NCBI GenBank assembly: GCA_021413975.1
Contig: JAIOPJ010000054.1
Location: 350,936 to 414,935, forward strand
From: Gemmatimonadota bacterium
GTDB taxonomy: Bacteria; Gemmatimonadota; Gemmatimonadetes; Gemmatimonadales; Gemmatimonadaceae
Direction of reading: 5' to 3'
DNA: 64,000 bases
Shown here: positions 52,533-61,936 of the stretch, one piece after another
Layout: every line of letters begins with the position of its first letter
Position numbering within the stretch: position 1 is the stretch's first letter
Program-made: the position numbers and the translations under genes
Notes under the pieces: model-generated
Told to the model about the DNA's origin: nothing
Seen by the model: the letters and a program-made list of their open reading frames with translations, nothing else
Database searches by the model: none

Positions 52533-53830
52533 TGGCCACTCACTCCGACCTGTTGCACGACGCGGATCCCTCGCTCGACTCCGTCAGACTGCTCGGCCGC
52601 CAGCCGTCGTTCCGCACGCTCGGCCGCTGGCTGCTCACGATCCTCACGCTCCTCGTGCTGATCCTCTTCCTGCCCTGGCAGCAGAGCGTGCAGGGCCTGG
52701 GCGAGGTCACGGCCCTGCGGCCCGACGAGCGTCCGCAGCAGGCGGTCGCGGCCGTCGGCGGCCGGATCGTCACGTGGTACCTCGCTGAGGGCGACACCGT
52801 GCGCGCCGGCGACCCGATCGTCGCACTCGCCGAGGTGAAGGAAGCGTACCTCGACCCGCGCACGCTCGAGCGAGCGGGGACACAGGTCGACAGCAAGCGC
52901 GCCGCCGTCGTCGGGAAGCGCGCGAAGGCCGACGCGCTCGGACGACAGCGCGATGCGCTCGACAGCGCCTGGCGCTTCGCGCGCGAGAAGGGCGACAATC
53001 GCGTCACGCAGCTGATCGCGTCGCTCACCGCCGCGCGGCTCGAGGACTCGCTCGCGACGGTGCAGGCTTCGCGCGCGGCGAGCCTCTTCGCGGATGGCCT
53101 GCGCTCGCGGGCCGAACTCGAGCAGGCCCGGCAGCGCGCGCAGCGCGCCTCGGCGCTGGCGCAGGAGGTCGCGGCGGGGCTCGGCACCGCGCGCGCCGAG
53201 CGTGCCGGTGTGGACGCCGACTACGCCGAGAAGATCGCCAAGGTCGACGGGGACCGGGCATCCACGCTCTCCGAGGTCGCGGAGGGAGAGGCCGAGGTGG
53301 CGAAGCTCTCCACCGGCCGCGACAATCTCGAACAGCGGCGCGGTCTGCTCGTGGTGCGTGCGCCGCGGGACGGGATCCTCGTGCGTGCGCTGCGCGCGGG
53401 GACGGGCGAGATCGTGAAGGACGGCGAGGCGATCGCGACCGTGCAGCCGGCCTCGCCGGCACTGGCGGTGGCGGTGCATATCACCGCACGCGATGTGCCG
53501 TTGATGGCGCCGGGTGACCGCGTACGGCTCGAGTTCGCCGGTTGGCCGGCCGTGCAGTTCAGCGGCTGGCCGAGCGTGGCGGTCGGGACCTTCGGTGGCC
53601 GGGTGGTGGTCATCGACCAGTTCGCCGCCGCCGACGGCACCTACCGCGTGCTCGTCGAGGCCGACCCGAGCGACGAACCCTGGCCGAGGGAGCTGCGCCT
53701 CGGCTCCGGTGCGCGCGGCTGGGCGCTGCTGCGCCGCGTGAGCGTGGGCTTCGAGATCTGGCGCCTGGTGAACGGGTTCCCGCCGACGGCCTCACCGGCA
53801 GCGGCCGGGTCGCAGGGCACGAAGAAGTGA
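52532..53830 (+). CDS. HlyD-family membrane fusion protein
   Basis: The 432-residue periplasmic adaptor has one N-terminal membrane helix (LLTILTLLVLILFLPW). A split biotinyl-lipoyl domain follows (AAVGGRIVTWYLAEGDTVRAGDPIVAL and later VRAPRDGILVRALRAGTGEIVKDG), then a long coiled-coil (about 110-290) and a beta-barrel (LAVAVHITARDVPLMAPGDRV). It would bridge the ABC protein and the TolC-like channel. Its ATG shares one base with the ABC gene's stop, and its stop overlaps the next gene (GTGA). Confidence 0.9.
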   Translation: MATHSDLLHDADPSLDSVRLLGRQPSFRTLGRWLLTILTLLVLILFLPWQQSVQGLGEVTALRPDERPQQAVAAVGGRIVTWYLAEGDTVRAGDPIVALAEVKEAYLDPRTLERAGTQVDSKRAAVVGKRAKADALGRQRDALDSAWRFAREKGDNRVTQLIASLTAARLEDSLATVQASRAASLFADGLRSRAELEQARQRAQRASALAQEVAAGLGTARAERAGVDADYAEKIAKVDGDRASTLSEVAEGEAEVAKLSTGRDNLEQRRGLLVVRAPRDGILVRALRAGTGEIVKDGEAIATVQPASPALAVAVHITARDVPLMAPGDRVRLEFAGWPAVQFSGWPSVAVGTFGGRVVVIDQFAAADGTYRVLVEADPSDEPWPRELRLGSGARGWALLRRVSVGFEIWRLVNGFPPTASPAAAGSQGTKK

Positions 53831-55233
53831 TCCTCGAGCTCGCGCTCGCGATCACGCTGGCGGCCGGGGACTCGCTCACGCTCTCGGGCTTCCTGGAGCG
53901 CGTACGCTCGACGCATCCCGTGGCGCGTCAGGCGGAGCTCGCGCGGCGTCAGGCGGCCTCGGACCTGCGCGCGGCGCGCGGCGGGTTCGATCCGGTGCTG
54001 AGCGCGATCTGGGACTACAAGCGATTCAAGGGCATCGGCTACTTCGACGAGTTCGACACGCGGTTGACGGTGCCCACACCGTGGGGCGTGGACTTCAAGC
54101 TCGGCTGGGAGCGTGCTGCCGGCGCGATCATCAACCCGGAGCGAGCGACGCCCGCACCGGGTCTGCTCTCCGCCGGGTTCAGCATCCCGCTCGGCCCGCG
54201 CCTGATCACCGACGAGCGGCGCACCTCGTTGCGGCAGGCGGAGCTGGCGACCGAAGCCGCCGATGCCGATGCGAACGCACAGGTCGCGCGATTGCTCCAA
54301 CTCGCCGCGCGCGATTGGGGTGCCTGGTTCGAAGCCGAGGCACGCGCGCGAATCGCCGCCGACGGCGTCGAGCTCGCGCACTTCCGACTCGACGCGGTGC
54401 GGCGTCGCGTCGCGGCGGGAGATGTGGCGCCGATCGACAGTCTCGAGGCGCTGACCGAATGGGAGCGCCGGGTGCTCCAGGAGGTCGACGCGCGCGCGGT
54501 CGCCGTCGGTGCTCGCCTGGTGGTGTCGGGTTACCTGTGGGATCCGCGCGGCGCGCCGGTCGCGCTCGCGGAGGGTGCCGAGCCCGCGCGCGACGCGCTC
54601 CTCACACGGGACGCACAGCTCGGTCCGGCGGCCGTCGATCGCGCGATCCGGGAGCACCCGCTCGTTCGCCAGGCGCGTGCGCGCTGGTTGCAGGCGGATG
54701 CGCAGCGCCGACTCACCTCGGTGCAGGTGCTTCCGACGGTCAGTGCCGAGGTCGCGGCGCTCGCGGCGGGCTCGTCGCTCGGCGCACTCCCGTCGCCGTC
54801 CAACGCGGCGGATGACCTGAAGGCCGGCCTCTCGGTCCGGCTTCCGCTCTTCGCGCGGCGCGAGTTGGGTCGGCTGCGCGCTGCGGAGGATCGCGCGCTC
54901 CAGTTGCGCACCGAGCGCGACCGCGTGGAGCGCGACGTGCGCCTCGTCGCCGAGCGCGCCCTCGTGGATCTGCGCGCCGTGGAGGCGCAGCGCGGCGGTC
55001 AGGCCAGGGTGCTCGCCGCGAGCGAGGCGTTGCTCGCGGCCGAGCAACGGCGCTTCGAGATCGGCGAGAGTTCGCTGCTCTTCGTCAACCTGCGCGAGCG
55101 GGCGCTGCTCGACGAACGCCTGAGGTCGGCACAGCTCGAGGCGCGGCGGGCCGCGGCGTTGGGGTCACTGGTCGCGGCGCTCGGATCGCCGGAACTTCTC
55201 CTCGCCGTGGACGTAATTCCTCCAACGCGTTAG
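53827..55233 (+). CDS. TolC-family outer-membrane efflux protein
   Basis: The 468-residue protein has TolC/OEP-type helical repeats: SLTLSGFLERVRSTHPVARQAELARRQA and, in the second half, RAIREHPLVRQARARWLQADAQRRLTSVQVLPTVS, followed by SVRLPLFARRELGRL. GTG 53827 lies within the HlyD stop (GTGA). The hydrophobic N-terminus (VILELALAITLAAGDS) is short for a signal peptide, so export efficiency or the exact start is uncertain. It completes the tripartite channel. Confidence 0.87.
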   Translation: MILELALAITLAAGDSLTLSGFLERVRSTHPVARQAELARRQAASDLRAARGGFDPVLSAIWDYKRFKGIGYFDEFDTRLTVPTPWGVDFKLGWERAAGAIINPERATPAPGLLSAGFSIPLGPRLITDERRTSLRQAELATEAADADANAQVARLLQLAARDWGAWFEAEARARIAADGVELAHFRLDAVRRRVAAGDVAPIDSLEALTEWERRVLQEVDARAVAVGARLVVSGYLWDPRGAPVALAEGAEPARDALLTRDAQLGPAAVDRAIREHPLVRQARARWLQADAQRRLTSVQVLPTVSAEVAALAAGSSLGALPSPSNAADDLKAGLSVRLPLFARRELGRLRAAEDRALQLRTERDRVERDVRLVAERALVDLRAVEAQRGGQARVLAASEALLAAEQRRFEIGESSLLFVNLRERALLDERLRSAQLEARRAAALGSLVAALGSPELLLAVDVIPPTR

Positions 55234-55263
55234 TCTCGACGCTTCCCCCCACCCACGGACCCG

Positions 55264-55968
55264 ATGCTCGCCTCCCGTTCCGCCGCGCTCGGCACCGGCC
55301 TCATGCTCGCCGCCACGGCCCTGAGCGCGCAGTCCAGCGTGACCATACCGGTCAGCCTCAACATCGGCGTACCGCAGGGCGCGTTCGCCGAGAACGTCAG
55401 CATCGCCGGGGGCTTCGGCGGCGGCGTGATCTGGAAGGTCGGCGGTCCGTTCGCGCTGCGGGCGGACCTCGGCGTCATGATCTACGGTTCGGAGCGGCGC
55501 CGGGTCCCGCTCGGCGGCGGCGCGCTCGGACTGATCAGCGTCGACGTGACGACCACCAACTCGATCTTCGGCGGATCGATCGGCGGGCAGCTGGGTGTGC
55601 CGGGCCCGACGGTCATGCCGTACGTGGGAGGGATGATCGGGTTCTCCGCCTTCACGACGACGAGTTCGGTGGAAGGCTCGAACAGCAGCAACCAGCCGTT
55701 CGCGTCGTCGACCAACTCGAGCGACTTCACCTTCGCGAAGAGCGCGATCGCGGGGCTCTACATCCCGGTCGGCCGGACGGGTACGGTCCACCTCGACCTC
55801 GGCGTCCGGCACACCTGGAACGGCGAGCGCGTGCGCTACCTCACGCGCGGCGACATCACCGAGGACATCAACGGTGACATCATCCTCTCGCCGCGCGAGT
55901 CACGCGCCGACATCCTCACGATCGTCCTCGGCGTGACGATGGCGCCCAAGGGCGGGCGCAAACCCTAG
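55264..55968 (+). CDS. Outer-membrane beta-barrel protein
   Basis: The 234-residue protein has a signal peptide (about 1-22, ALSAQ) and alternating beta-strands (VSIAGGFGGGVIWKVGGPFALRADLGVMIYG, GTVHLDLGVRHTWNGERV), ending in a barrel-like ILTIVLGVTMAPKG. It follows the TolC gene by 30 bases and may share its transcript. It could be an auxiliary subunit or cargo-related protein of the same cluster; its function is not known. Confidence 0.75.
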   Translation: MLASRSAALGTGLMLAATALSAQSSVTIPVSLNIGVPQGAFAENVSIAGGFGGGVIWKVGGPFALRADLGVMIYGSERRRVPLGGGALGLISVDVTTTNSIFGGSIGGQLGVPGPTVMPYVGGMIGFSAFTTTSSVEGSNSSNQPFASSTNSSDFTFAKSAIAGLYIPVGRTGTVHLDLGVRHTWNGERVRYLTRGDITEDINGDIILSPRESRADILTIVLGVTMAPKGGRKP

Positions 55969-55987
55969 CGCGCCTCCAGGCGACCGA

Positions 55988-56440
55988 TCATTCGTCGCCG
56001 CGCACGCGGCGGTCGCGCTTCTGCGCCGACCGCCGCTTCTTCGTGTCGAGCCGCGCCTCCTTCGAGTCGCGCGTGGGTTTGGTGGCGCGGCGCGCCTTGG
56101 GCACGACGAGCGCCTGACGCACCAGGGCCGCGAGCCGCTCGATGGCGAGGGCGCGATTCTGGGACTGACTGCGCGTATCGGCCGCGACCACGCGCAGCGT
56201 GCCGGCGGAGTCGAGGCGCGAGGCGAGCACGGAGCGGAGCCGCTCCCGGGCCTCGGGGCCGAGCGCGGTAGAGGCGAGCGCCTGCCAGGTGACCTCCACC
56301 CGGGTGGAGGAGGTGTTGACGTGCTGGCCACCGGGCCCCCCCGCACGTGAGGCACGGACGGTGAGTTCTGCGGCGGGAATGGCCACGCGCGCGTTCACAT
56401 AGAGGCGACCGTCCTCGGTCCAGGTCGGGTGCGCTGTCAC
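55988..56440 (-). CDS. arfB: Peptidyl-tRNA hydrolase-like protein (ArfB/RF-1-type, GGQ)
   Basis: The 150-residue protein carries the class-I release-factor GGQ loop (SRAGGPGGQHVNTSSTRVEVTW) and a basic C-terminal tail (KARRATKPTRDSKEARLDTKKRRSAQKRDRR), the layout of ArfB/YaeJ that rescues ribosomes stalled without a stop codon. GTG 56440 is preferred because GAGG lies seven bases upstream; a TTG at 56461 would add seven residues. It is divergent from the pilS-like gene. Confidence 0.92.
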   Translation of the reverse strand: MTAHPTWTEDGRLYVNARVAIPAAELTVRASRAGGPGGQHVNTSSTRVEVTWQALASTALGPEARERLRSVLASRLDSAGTLRVVAADTRSQSQNRALAIERLAALVRQALVVPKARRATKPTRDSKEARLDTKKRRSAQKRDRRVRGDE

Positions 56441-56518
56441 GTCGGAACCTCGGTGTTGCAATACGCCACGGAAGTCGTCTCATTGAAGTCGTGCGGATTG
56501 CAACACCGGAGATGAGGC

Positions 56519-58198
56519 GTGGCGCTGCAGCTGACGGGACGCACCGAACGATTCCAAGCCGTGCTCGATCAGCGCCGCCTGCTGCGTTGGATCTACCTCG
56601 GGCGCGTCGCCGTGGCCACCGCCAGCTTCGGCGCGACGCTGCTCGGTTCGCTGTTCGTCGACCCGGTCAGCACCTTCGTCGCGACCGCGCTGTTCGTGAC
56701 CGCGATGGCGCTCACGGCGATCTCGTTCGTCCGCACCGAAGTTAACCGGCGCACGCCCGGCGAGGGGTTCCTCTACGCGCAGTTCGTGCACGACCTCGTG
56801 CTCATCACGAGCGTGGTGCACCTGACGGGCGGCGGCGATTCGCAGTTCTCGGCGCTCTACATCCTCGTGATGGCCGCGGCCGCGCTGCTGCTCCCGATCG
56901 GGAGCTCGCTGTTGCTCGCGATGCTCGGGTCGGTCCTCTACGTCGGGGACGCATTCCTGGTGAGCGGCGGGGACCTCTCGCCGTACCTCGTGTTGCAGCT
57001 CGTCGTGTTCACGCTCGTCGCGGTCGGTACCGGCTACATCGCGGCCCGTCTGCAGGAGGCCGGGGAAGGACGGCAGCGGCTGCAGGCCGAGCTCGCGCGG
57101 ATGCAGCTGCGCGCGGCCGACATCCTCGCGAACATCCGCGCCGGCATCATCACGGTCGATGACGCGGGCCGACTCCTCTACGCGAACCCCGCCGCGGCCA
57201 CCCTGCTCGGGCTCCCGGTGGACGAAGCGGTCGGCACCCCGGTGCTGGAGCGGATCCGTGCGGCGAGCCCCGGCGTGCTCGAGGCGTTGACCGCCCACAT
57301 CGCCGGTGGCGTCGCGACCTCCCGCCGTGAGGGCGTGCTCCTGAGCGGCGGGCGGGCCGTGCCGCTCGGCATCACCACGACCTCGGTGAGTGGCGACCTG
57401 CGCGAGGAGGGGCGCGCGACGACCGCGATCTTCCAGGACATCACCGACGTCAAGCAGCTCGAAGCCGCCAACCTCCGTGCGCAGCGTCTCGAGGCGGTGG
57501 CGGAGCTGAGCGCATCGCTGGCCCACGAGATCAAGAATCCCCTGGCGAGCATCCAGAGCGCGGTCGAACAGCTGTCGCATCGGGCGTCCGCGACCCCGGA
57601 CGAGCGGACGCTCTCGTCGCTCATCGTGCGGGAATCCGAACGGTTGTCGCGCCTGCTCTCCGAGTTCCTCGACTTCGCTCGCGTGCAGGTGTTGCGCCGC
57701 GACACGCTCGACCTGCGCACCCTGGTCCGGGGGGCCGCGGCGCTGGCCGGAACGCATCCCGATCGTGGTGCACAGGCCGGCCTGGTCCTCGACCTCCCCG
57801 ATGCGGAGGTCCGACTCGACGCCGATGAGGACCTCCTGCACCGGGCGGTGTTCAACCTGATCCTCAATGCGTTCCAGGCCTCGCCGCCGGAGGGCGAGGT
57901 CCGCGTCCGATTGCGGACCCTCGCGCCCGGAGAGCAGCCGCTCGGCCTCCCCTTCCGTGGTACGGCACACGCGATCGAGGTCCGCGACAGCGGCCCCGGC
58001 ATCGCCCCCGAGATCGCCGACCGGCTCTTCGAGCCGTTCGCCACGACGAAGCCGGGCGGCAGCGGCCTCGGCCTCGCCATGGTGCATCGCGCCATCGAGG
58101 CGCATCAGGGGGTGATCCTCGTCGACAGCACCTCCAACGGGACCGGTTTCACCGTGCTCCTCCCCGTCGACCCCACGCCGTCCGGTATCGCCCCGTGA
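56519..58198 (+). CDS. pilS: PilS-like membrane sensor histidine kinase
   Basis: The 559-residue kinase has an N-terminal multi-helix membrane region (about 25-180; six segments), a PAS domain (about 195-300; ILANIRAGIITVDDAGRLLYANPAAATLLG), HisKA with SLAHEIKNPLAS (phospho-His H336), then an HATPase domain: N-box NLILNAFQASPP, G1 DSGPGIAP and G2 GGSGLGLAMV. The gene order with a sigma-54 activator overlapping by GTGA and a pilin gene downstream makes PilS the best reading; other NtrB-like kinases are possible. The start is GTG 56519, preceded by GGAGATGAGG. Confidence 0.9.
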   Translation: MALQLTGRTERFQAVLDQRRLLRWIYLGRVAVATASFGATLLGSLFVDPVSTFVATALFVTAMALTAISFVRTEVNRRTPGEGFLYAQFVHDLVLITSVVHLTGGGDSQFSALYILVMAAAALLLPIGSSLLLAMLGSVLYVGDAFLVSGGDLSPYLVLQLVVFTLVAVGTGYIAARLQEAGEGRQRLQAELARMQLRAADILANIRAGIITVDDAGRLLYANPAAATLLGLPVDEAVGTPVLERIRAASPGVLEALTAHIAGGVATSRREGVLLSGGRAVPLGITTTSVSGDLREEGRATTAIFQDITDVKQLEAANLRAQRLEAVAELSASLAHEIKNPLASIQSAVEQLSHRASATPDERTLSSLIVRESERLSRLLSEFLDFARVQVLRRDTLDLRTLVRGAAALAGTHPDRGAQAGLVLDLPDAEVRLDADEDLLHRAVFNLILNAFQASPPEGEVRVRLRTLAPGEQPLGLPFRGTAHAIEVRDSGPGIAPEIADRLFEPFATTKPGGSGLGLAMVHRAIEAHQGVILVDSTSNGTGFTVLLPVDPTPSGIAP

Positions 58199-59571
58199 CC
58201 GACCGAACCCCCGCGCCCTCCGTCCTCGTCGTGGACGACGAGTCCGGCATCCTGCAGACCCTCGAGATCCTCCTCCGCGCCGAGGGGTTCACGCCCCACG
58301 TGGCACATGGCGGGAAGGCCGCGCTCGAGATGATCCCGCGGCTCTCGCCCGACATCGTGCTCAGCGACATCCGCATGCCGCAGGTGACGGGTGTGGAGGT
58401 GCTCGCCGCCGCGCGGGCGCACGACCCCGACGTGCCGGTCATCCTCATGACCGCGCAAGCGACGCTCCAGACGGCGATGCAGGCGGTGAACGCGGGGGCC
58501 TTCTACTACATCCAGAAACCGTTCCGCAACGACGAACTGGTGGCGATCCTCAGGCGGGCGGCCGAGCACCGGCAGCTGCGGGTGGAGAACACGACGCTCA
58601 AGAAGGAGATCCGTCGCCGCGAGCGCCGCGGGGCGGGGGCACCGACCGGCAACAACCGCGCCTGGCTCGACGTGCTGCGACTCGCCGAGGCGGTCGCGCC
58701 GACGGAGTCGACCGTGTTGATCACGGGCGAGTCGGGCACCGGCAAGGAGGTCGTGGCGCGGTACATCCACGACCTCTCGGGCCGGGCGGACGCGGGGTTC
58801 CAGTCGATCAACTGCGGTGCGCTCCCCGAGGGGCTGCTCGAGAGCGAGCTCTTCGGGCATGTGAAGGGTTCGTTCACCGGCGCGGTCAAGGACAAGGCCG
58901 GTCTCTTCACCGCGGCGGCGGGAGGGACCTTCTTCCTCGACGAGATCGGCGAGACGACGCCGGCGACGCAGGTGAAGCTGCTGCGCGTGCTGCAGCATCG
59001 CGAGGTGATCCCGGTGGGCGCGACCGATGCGCAGCCGATCGACACGCGGATCATCGCGGCGACGAACCGCGACCTCGAGGAGGAGATCAAGCGCGGCGGG
59101 TTCCGGCGCGACCTCTTCTACCGGCTCAACGTGATCGCCGTGCACCTGCCGCCGCTGCGCGACCGCGCCGACGATGTGCTGCTGCTCGCCGAGGGGTTCC
59201 TGCAGCGCGCCGGCGAGCTGCGCGGCGAGTCCCCCAAGCGACTCGACGACGAGGCCGCGGAGGTGCTGCAGGGTTACCAGTGGCCGGGCAACGTGCGCGA
59301 ACTCGAGAATGCGCTCGAACGCGCGGTGATCCTCACGCCGGGGAGCACGATCGGCGTCGGCAGCCTGCCGGAGCGCGTGACCGAGCGGCGCAGCGAGCCG
59401 CTGATGGCCGAGCGTGCGGCGGCGAACCCCACGCTCGAGACGATCGAGCGGGCCTACATCCAGTTCGTGCTGCAGTCGGAGCAGGGGAACAAGACGCGCG
59501 CCGCCGAGGTGCTCGGCATCGACCCGTCGACCCTGCACCGCAAGCTCGCGCGCTATGGAGTGGAGGCGTGA
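58195..59571 (+). CDS. pilR: PilR-like sigma-54-dependent response regulator
   Basis: The 458-residue activator has a receiver domain (phospho-Asp D58, T86, K108), an AAA+ domain with Walker A GESGTGKE (178-185) and the sigma-54 contact loop GSFTGA (225-230, PilR-like variant of GAFTGA), Walker B LDEIGE, and a C-terminal Fis-type HTH (TRAAEVLGIDPSTLHRKLARYG). It would activate sigma-54 promoters such as the one before the pilin gene. The GTG start overlaps the kinase stop; the next gene overlaps its stop too. Confidence 0.94.
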   Translation: MTDRTPAPSVLVVDDESGILQTLEILLRAEGFTPHVAHGGKAALEMIPRLSPDIVLSDIRMPQVTGVEVLAAARAHDPDVPVILMTAQATLQTAMQAVNAGAFYYIQKPFRNDELVAILRRAAEHRQLRVENTTLKKEIRRRERRGAGAPTGNNRAWLDVLRLAEAVAPTESTVLITGESGTGKEVVARYIHDLSGRADAGFQSINCGALPEGLLESELFGHVKGSFTGAVKDKAGLFTAAAGGTFFLDEIGETTPATQVKLLRVLQHREVIPVGATDAQPIDTRIIAATNRDLEEEIKRGGFRRDLFYRLNVIAVHLPPLRDRADDVLLLAEGFLQRAGELRGESPKRLDDEAAEVLQGYQWPGNVRELENALERAVILTPGSTIGVGSLPERVTERRSEPLMAERAAANPTLETIERAYIQFVLQSEQGNKTRAAEVLGIDPSTLHRKLARYGVEA

Positions 59572-61172
59572 GCGGACCGTCGGCGCCGACGTCGTCCGCC
59601 GGAGCGAAGGGCGGTCCGGCGCTGCTCGGCGCACTGGAGCGTCGCGCACCCTGGGTGGCGGCGATCATCGTCCTCGTGGCGGCGATCGCGACGATGACCT
59701 CCGATCCGATCGGCGTCTTCAACGACGACGGCATCTATCTGCTCACGGCCAAGGCGCTCGCCGAGGGCCACGGCTACGTCTACCCGCACCTGCCCGGCAC
59801 GCCGCCGGCGATCCACTATCCGCCCGTCTGGCCGATGTTGCTGGCGATCGTGTGGAAGATCGCGCCCGCATTCCCCGCGAGCGTGGGCTGGTTCAAGCTC
59901 ATCAATCCGTTCGTCATCGCGGCCGCGGCGGCCGCCGGCGTGCGATTCGGGCAGCGCCAGTTCGGCCTGCCGTGGTGGGTCGCGCTGGGTGCGGTCGTCG
60001 CATCGATGCTCACCGTGCCGGTGCTGTTGTTGACGAACCTCCTGCTCTCGGAACCGCTCTTCCTGCTCCTGCTCCTCCCGACGCTGCTCGTGACCGAGCG
60101 CGTCGTGCGCGAGGGAGGCGTGGGGCGCGCGCTGGCGGCCGCGGCGTTGGTCGCCCTGCTCGTGCTCGTGCGGACGCTCGGTGGCGTGGTGCTCGTCGCC
60201 GGCGTGCTGCTGCTGATGCGCGAGCGGCGGTGGCGCGAACTGATCGTCTTCGCCGTCGTCTCGGTGGTGCTGCTCCTGCCCTGGCAGCGGTTCGTGTGGG
60301 CGGCGAGCCCGACCTTCCCCGACGAACTGCGCGGCTCCTACGGGCCCTACCTCGAGTGGGTGGTCGAAGGCTACAAGGCCGGGGGCTTCGCGTTCTTCCG
60401 CGAGGTGCTCGCGGCGAACGTGGCCGCCACGTGGGCGATGCTCGGCATCTTCATGTCGCCGCTCGTCGACGGTCCGGTGCGCAACCTGAGCGCGGCGCTC
60501 GCGACCCTCGTCTTCGTCGCCGGGCTCCTCGTGCTCGCGCGACGTGATCGGGCACCGGTGACGGCGCTGGCGTTCTCCGGATACCTCGTCGCGGTGCTGT
60601 CGTGGCCGTTCTGGGTCGACCGGTTCTACTGGGTGATGTGGCCGATCGTGCTGCTGGTCGCGCTCGCCGGCACCACGACGATCGTCGCCGCCCTGCGCGC
60701 CCGCGGACGCACCCGCGCCGCCGGCGCCCTGCTGGCGCTGGTCACGCTGCTGGCGATCGGGCACGAGACGTACAATGCGCGCGGCCTCGGCCGCGGGTGG
60801 GAGCAGAGCGCGTCGCGCGAGATGACCGGCGCCGGGATCCGCCTCGTGCGGCAGGTGAACGACGATCGTTCGCTCGACGGCCAGCTGATCGCCGCCGAGC
60901 TCGCGCCGATGCTCGCCCTCTACACGGGACTCCAGGTGCTCCCGGTGGAGATCCTGACGACGCGCGAGCATGTGCAGGACAAGACGCAGGCCGAGCGCGT
61001 CGCGGAACTCGAACGGATCGACCGTCGGTTCCGCCCGTCGGCGTATCTCGTGATGCAGGCCGGTCCCTTCTACTCCGCACTCCGCGCGACGCGGCTCGAC
61101 AGCGCGCGCTCCCTCGTCGACCTCTCACCCCCGGGCAATCCGGTGCGCACCCTCAGGATCCAACACCCATGA
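59568..61172 (+). CDS. Polytopic membrane glycosyltransferase-like protein (GT-C type)
   Basis: The 534-residue protein has about 10-12 membrane helices and a GT-C-type first loop with the Asp-rich motif GVFNDDGIYLLTAKALAEGHGY and the following HYPPVWPM, as in ArnT/PMT-related glycosyltransferases that use lipid-linked sugars. The C-terminal part is periplasmic-like (about 410-530). GTG 59568 sits inside the pilR stop. It is the first of three glycosylation-type genes between pilR and pilA, so pilin or surface glycosylation is a plausible inference. Confidence 0.82.
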   Translation: MSGPSAPTSSAGAKGGPALLGALERRAPWVAAIIVLVAAIATMTSDPIGVFNDDGIYLLTAKALAEGHGYVYPHLPGTPPAIHYPPVWPMLLAIVWKIAPAFPASVGWFKLINPFVIAAAAAAGVRFGQRQFGLPWWVALGAVVASMLTVPVLLLTNLLLSEPLFLLLLLPTLLVTERVVREGGVGRALAAAALVALLVLVRTLGGVVLVAGVLLLMRERRWRELIVFAVVSVVLLLPWQRFVWAASPTFPDELRGSYGPYLEWVVEGYKAGGFAFFREVLAANVAATWAMLGIFMSPLVDGPVRNLSAALATLVFVAGLLVLARRDRAPVTALAFSGYLVAVLSWPFWVDRFYWVMWPIVLLVALAGTTTIVAALRARGRTRAAGALLALVTLLAIGHETYNARGLGRGWEQSASREMTGAGIRLVRQVNDDRSLDGQLIAAELAPMLALYTGLQVLPVEILTTREHVQDKTQAERVAELERIDRRFRPSAYLVMQAGPFYSALRATRLDSARSLVDLSPPGNPVRTLRIQHP

Positions 61173-61936
61173 ACTCGCTGACGCCTTCGTCCACCGGTGC
61201 CGTGGCGGCGCCGCGCATCCGTGGCCGCACCCCGCTCGCGGCCGCGGACCTGGTGCTCTCGGTGCTGATCCCGGTCTACAACGAGCGCAACACGATCGAC
61301 CGCATCCTCGACGAGGTGCACGCGGTCCCGGTGCGCAAGCAGGTCATCTGCGTCGATGATCACTCCACCGACGGCACGCGCGAGCGCCTCGAGCAGCTCA
61401 AGCAGGCCGGTCGCATCGACGTGCTGGAGTGCCACGCGGTCAACCGCGGCAAGGGTGCGGCGATCCGCACCGCGATGGCGGCGAGCACGGGGAACGTGGT
61501 GATCGTGCAGGACGCCGACCTCGAGTACGATCCCGCCGACTGGCCCGGGCTGCTCGAGCCGATCATCGATGGGCGCGCCGATGCCGTCTTCGGTTCGCGC
61601 TTCCTCGGCGGTCCGCACCGCGTGCTCTACTTCTGGCACTCGGTGGGCAACACGGTGCTCACGACCTTCAGCAACATGCTCACGAATCTCAACCTCACGG
61701 ACATGGAGACGTGCTACAAGGCGATCCGCGGCGACCTCGCGCGATCGCTGCACCTCACGTCCGACCGGTTCGGCTTCGAGCCCGAGGTCACGGCGCGGCT
61801 CGCGCAGTCCAAGGCGCGCATCTACGAAGTGCCGATCTCCTACTCGGGTCGCACCTACGCCGAAGGCAAGAAGATCGGGTGGCGCGACGGCGTCGCGGCG
61901 ATCGGGCACATCCTCCGCTACAACCTCTCCCGATGA
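61169..61936 (+). CDS. Glycosyltransferase family 2
   Basis: The 255-residue cytoplasmic GT-A enzyme has LSVLIPVYNERNTIDRILDEV, VDDHSTDGTRE, NRGKGAAIRTAM, the DxD-like motif VIVQDADLEYDP, and FGSRFLGGP. It resembles dolichyl-/undecaprenyl-phosphate sugar transferases (DPM1/GtrB type) that make lipid-linked sugar donors. This suits a partner role for the two GT-C proteins on either side. ATG overlaps the previous stop; its own stop overlaps the next ATG. Confidence 0.94.
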   Translation: MNSLTPSSTGAVAAPRIRGRTPLAAADLVLSVLIPVYNERNTIDRILDEVHAVPVRKQVICVDDHSTDGTRERLEQLKQAGRIDVLECHAVNRGKGAAIRTAMAASTGNVVIVQDADLEYDPADWPGLLEPIIDGRADAVFGSRFLGGPHRVLYFWHSVGNTVLTTFSNMLTNLNLTDMETCYKAIRGDLARSLHLTSDRFGFEPEVTARLAQSKARIYEVPISYSGRTYAEGKKIGWRDGVAAIGHILRYNLSR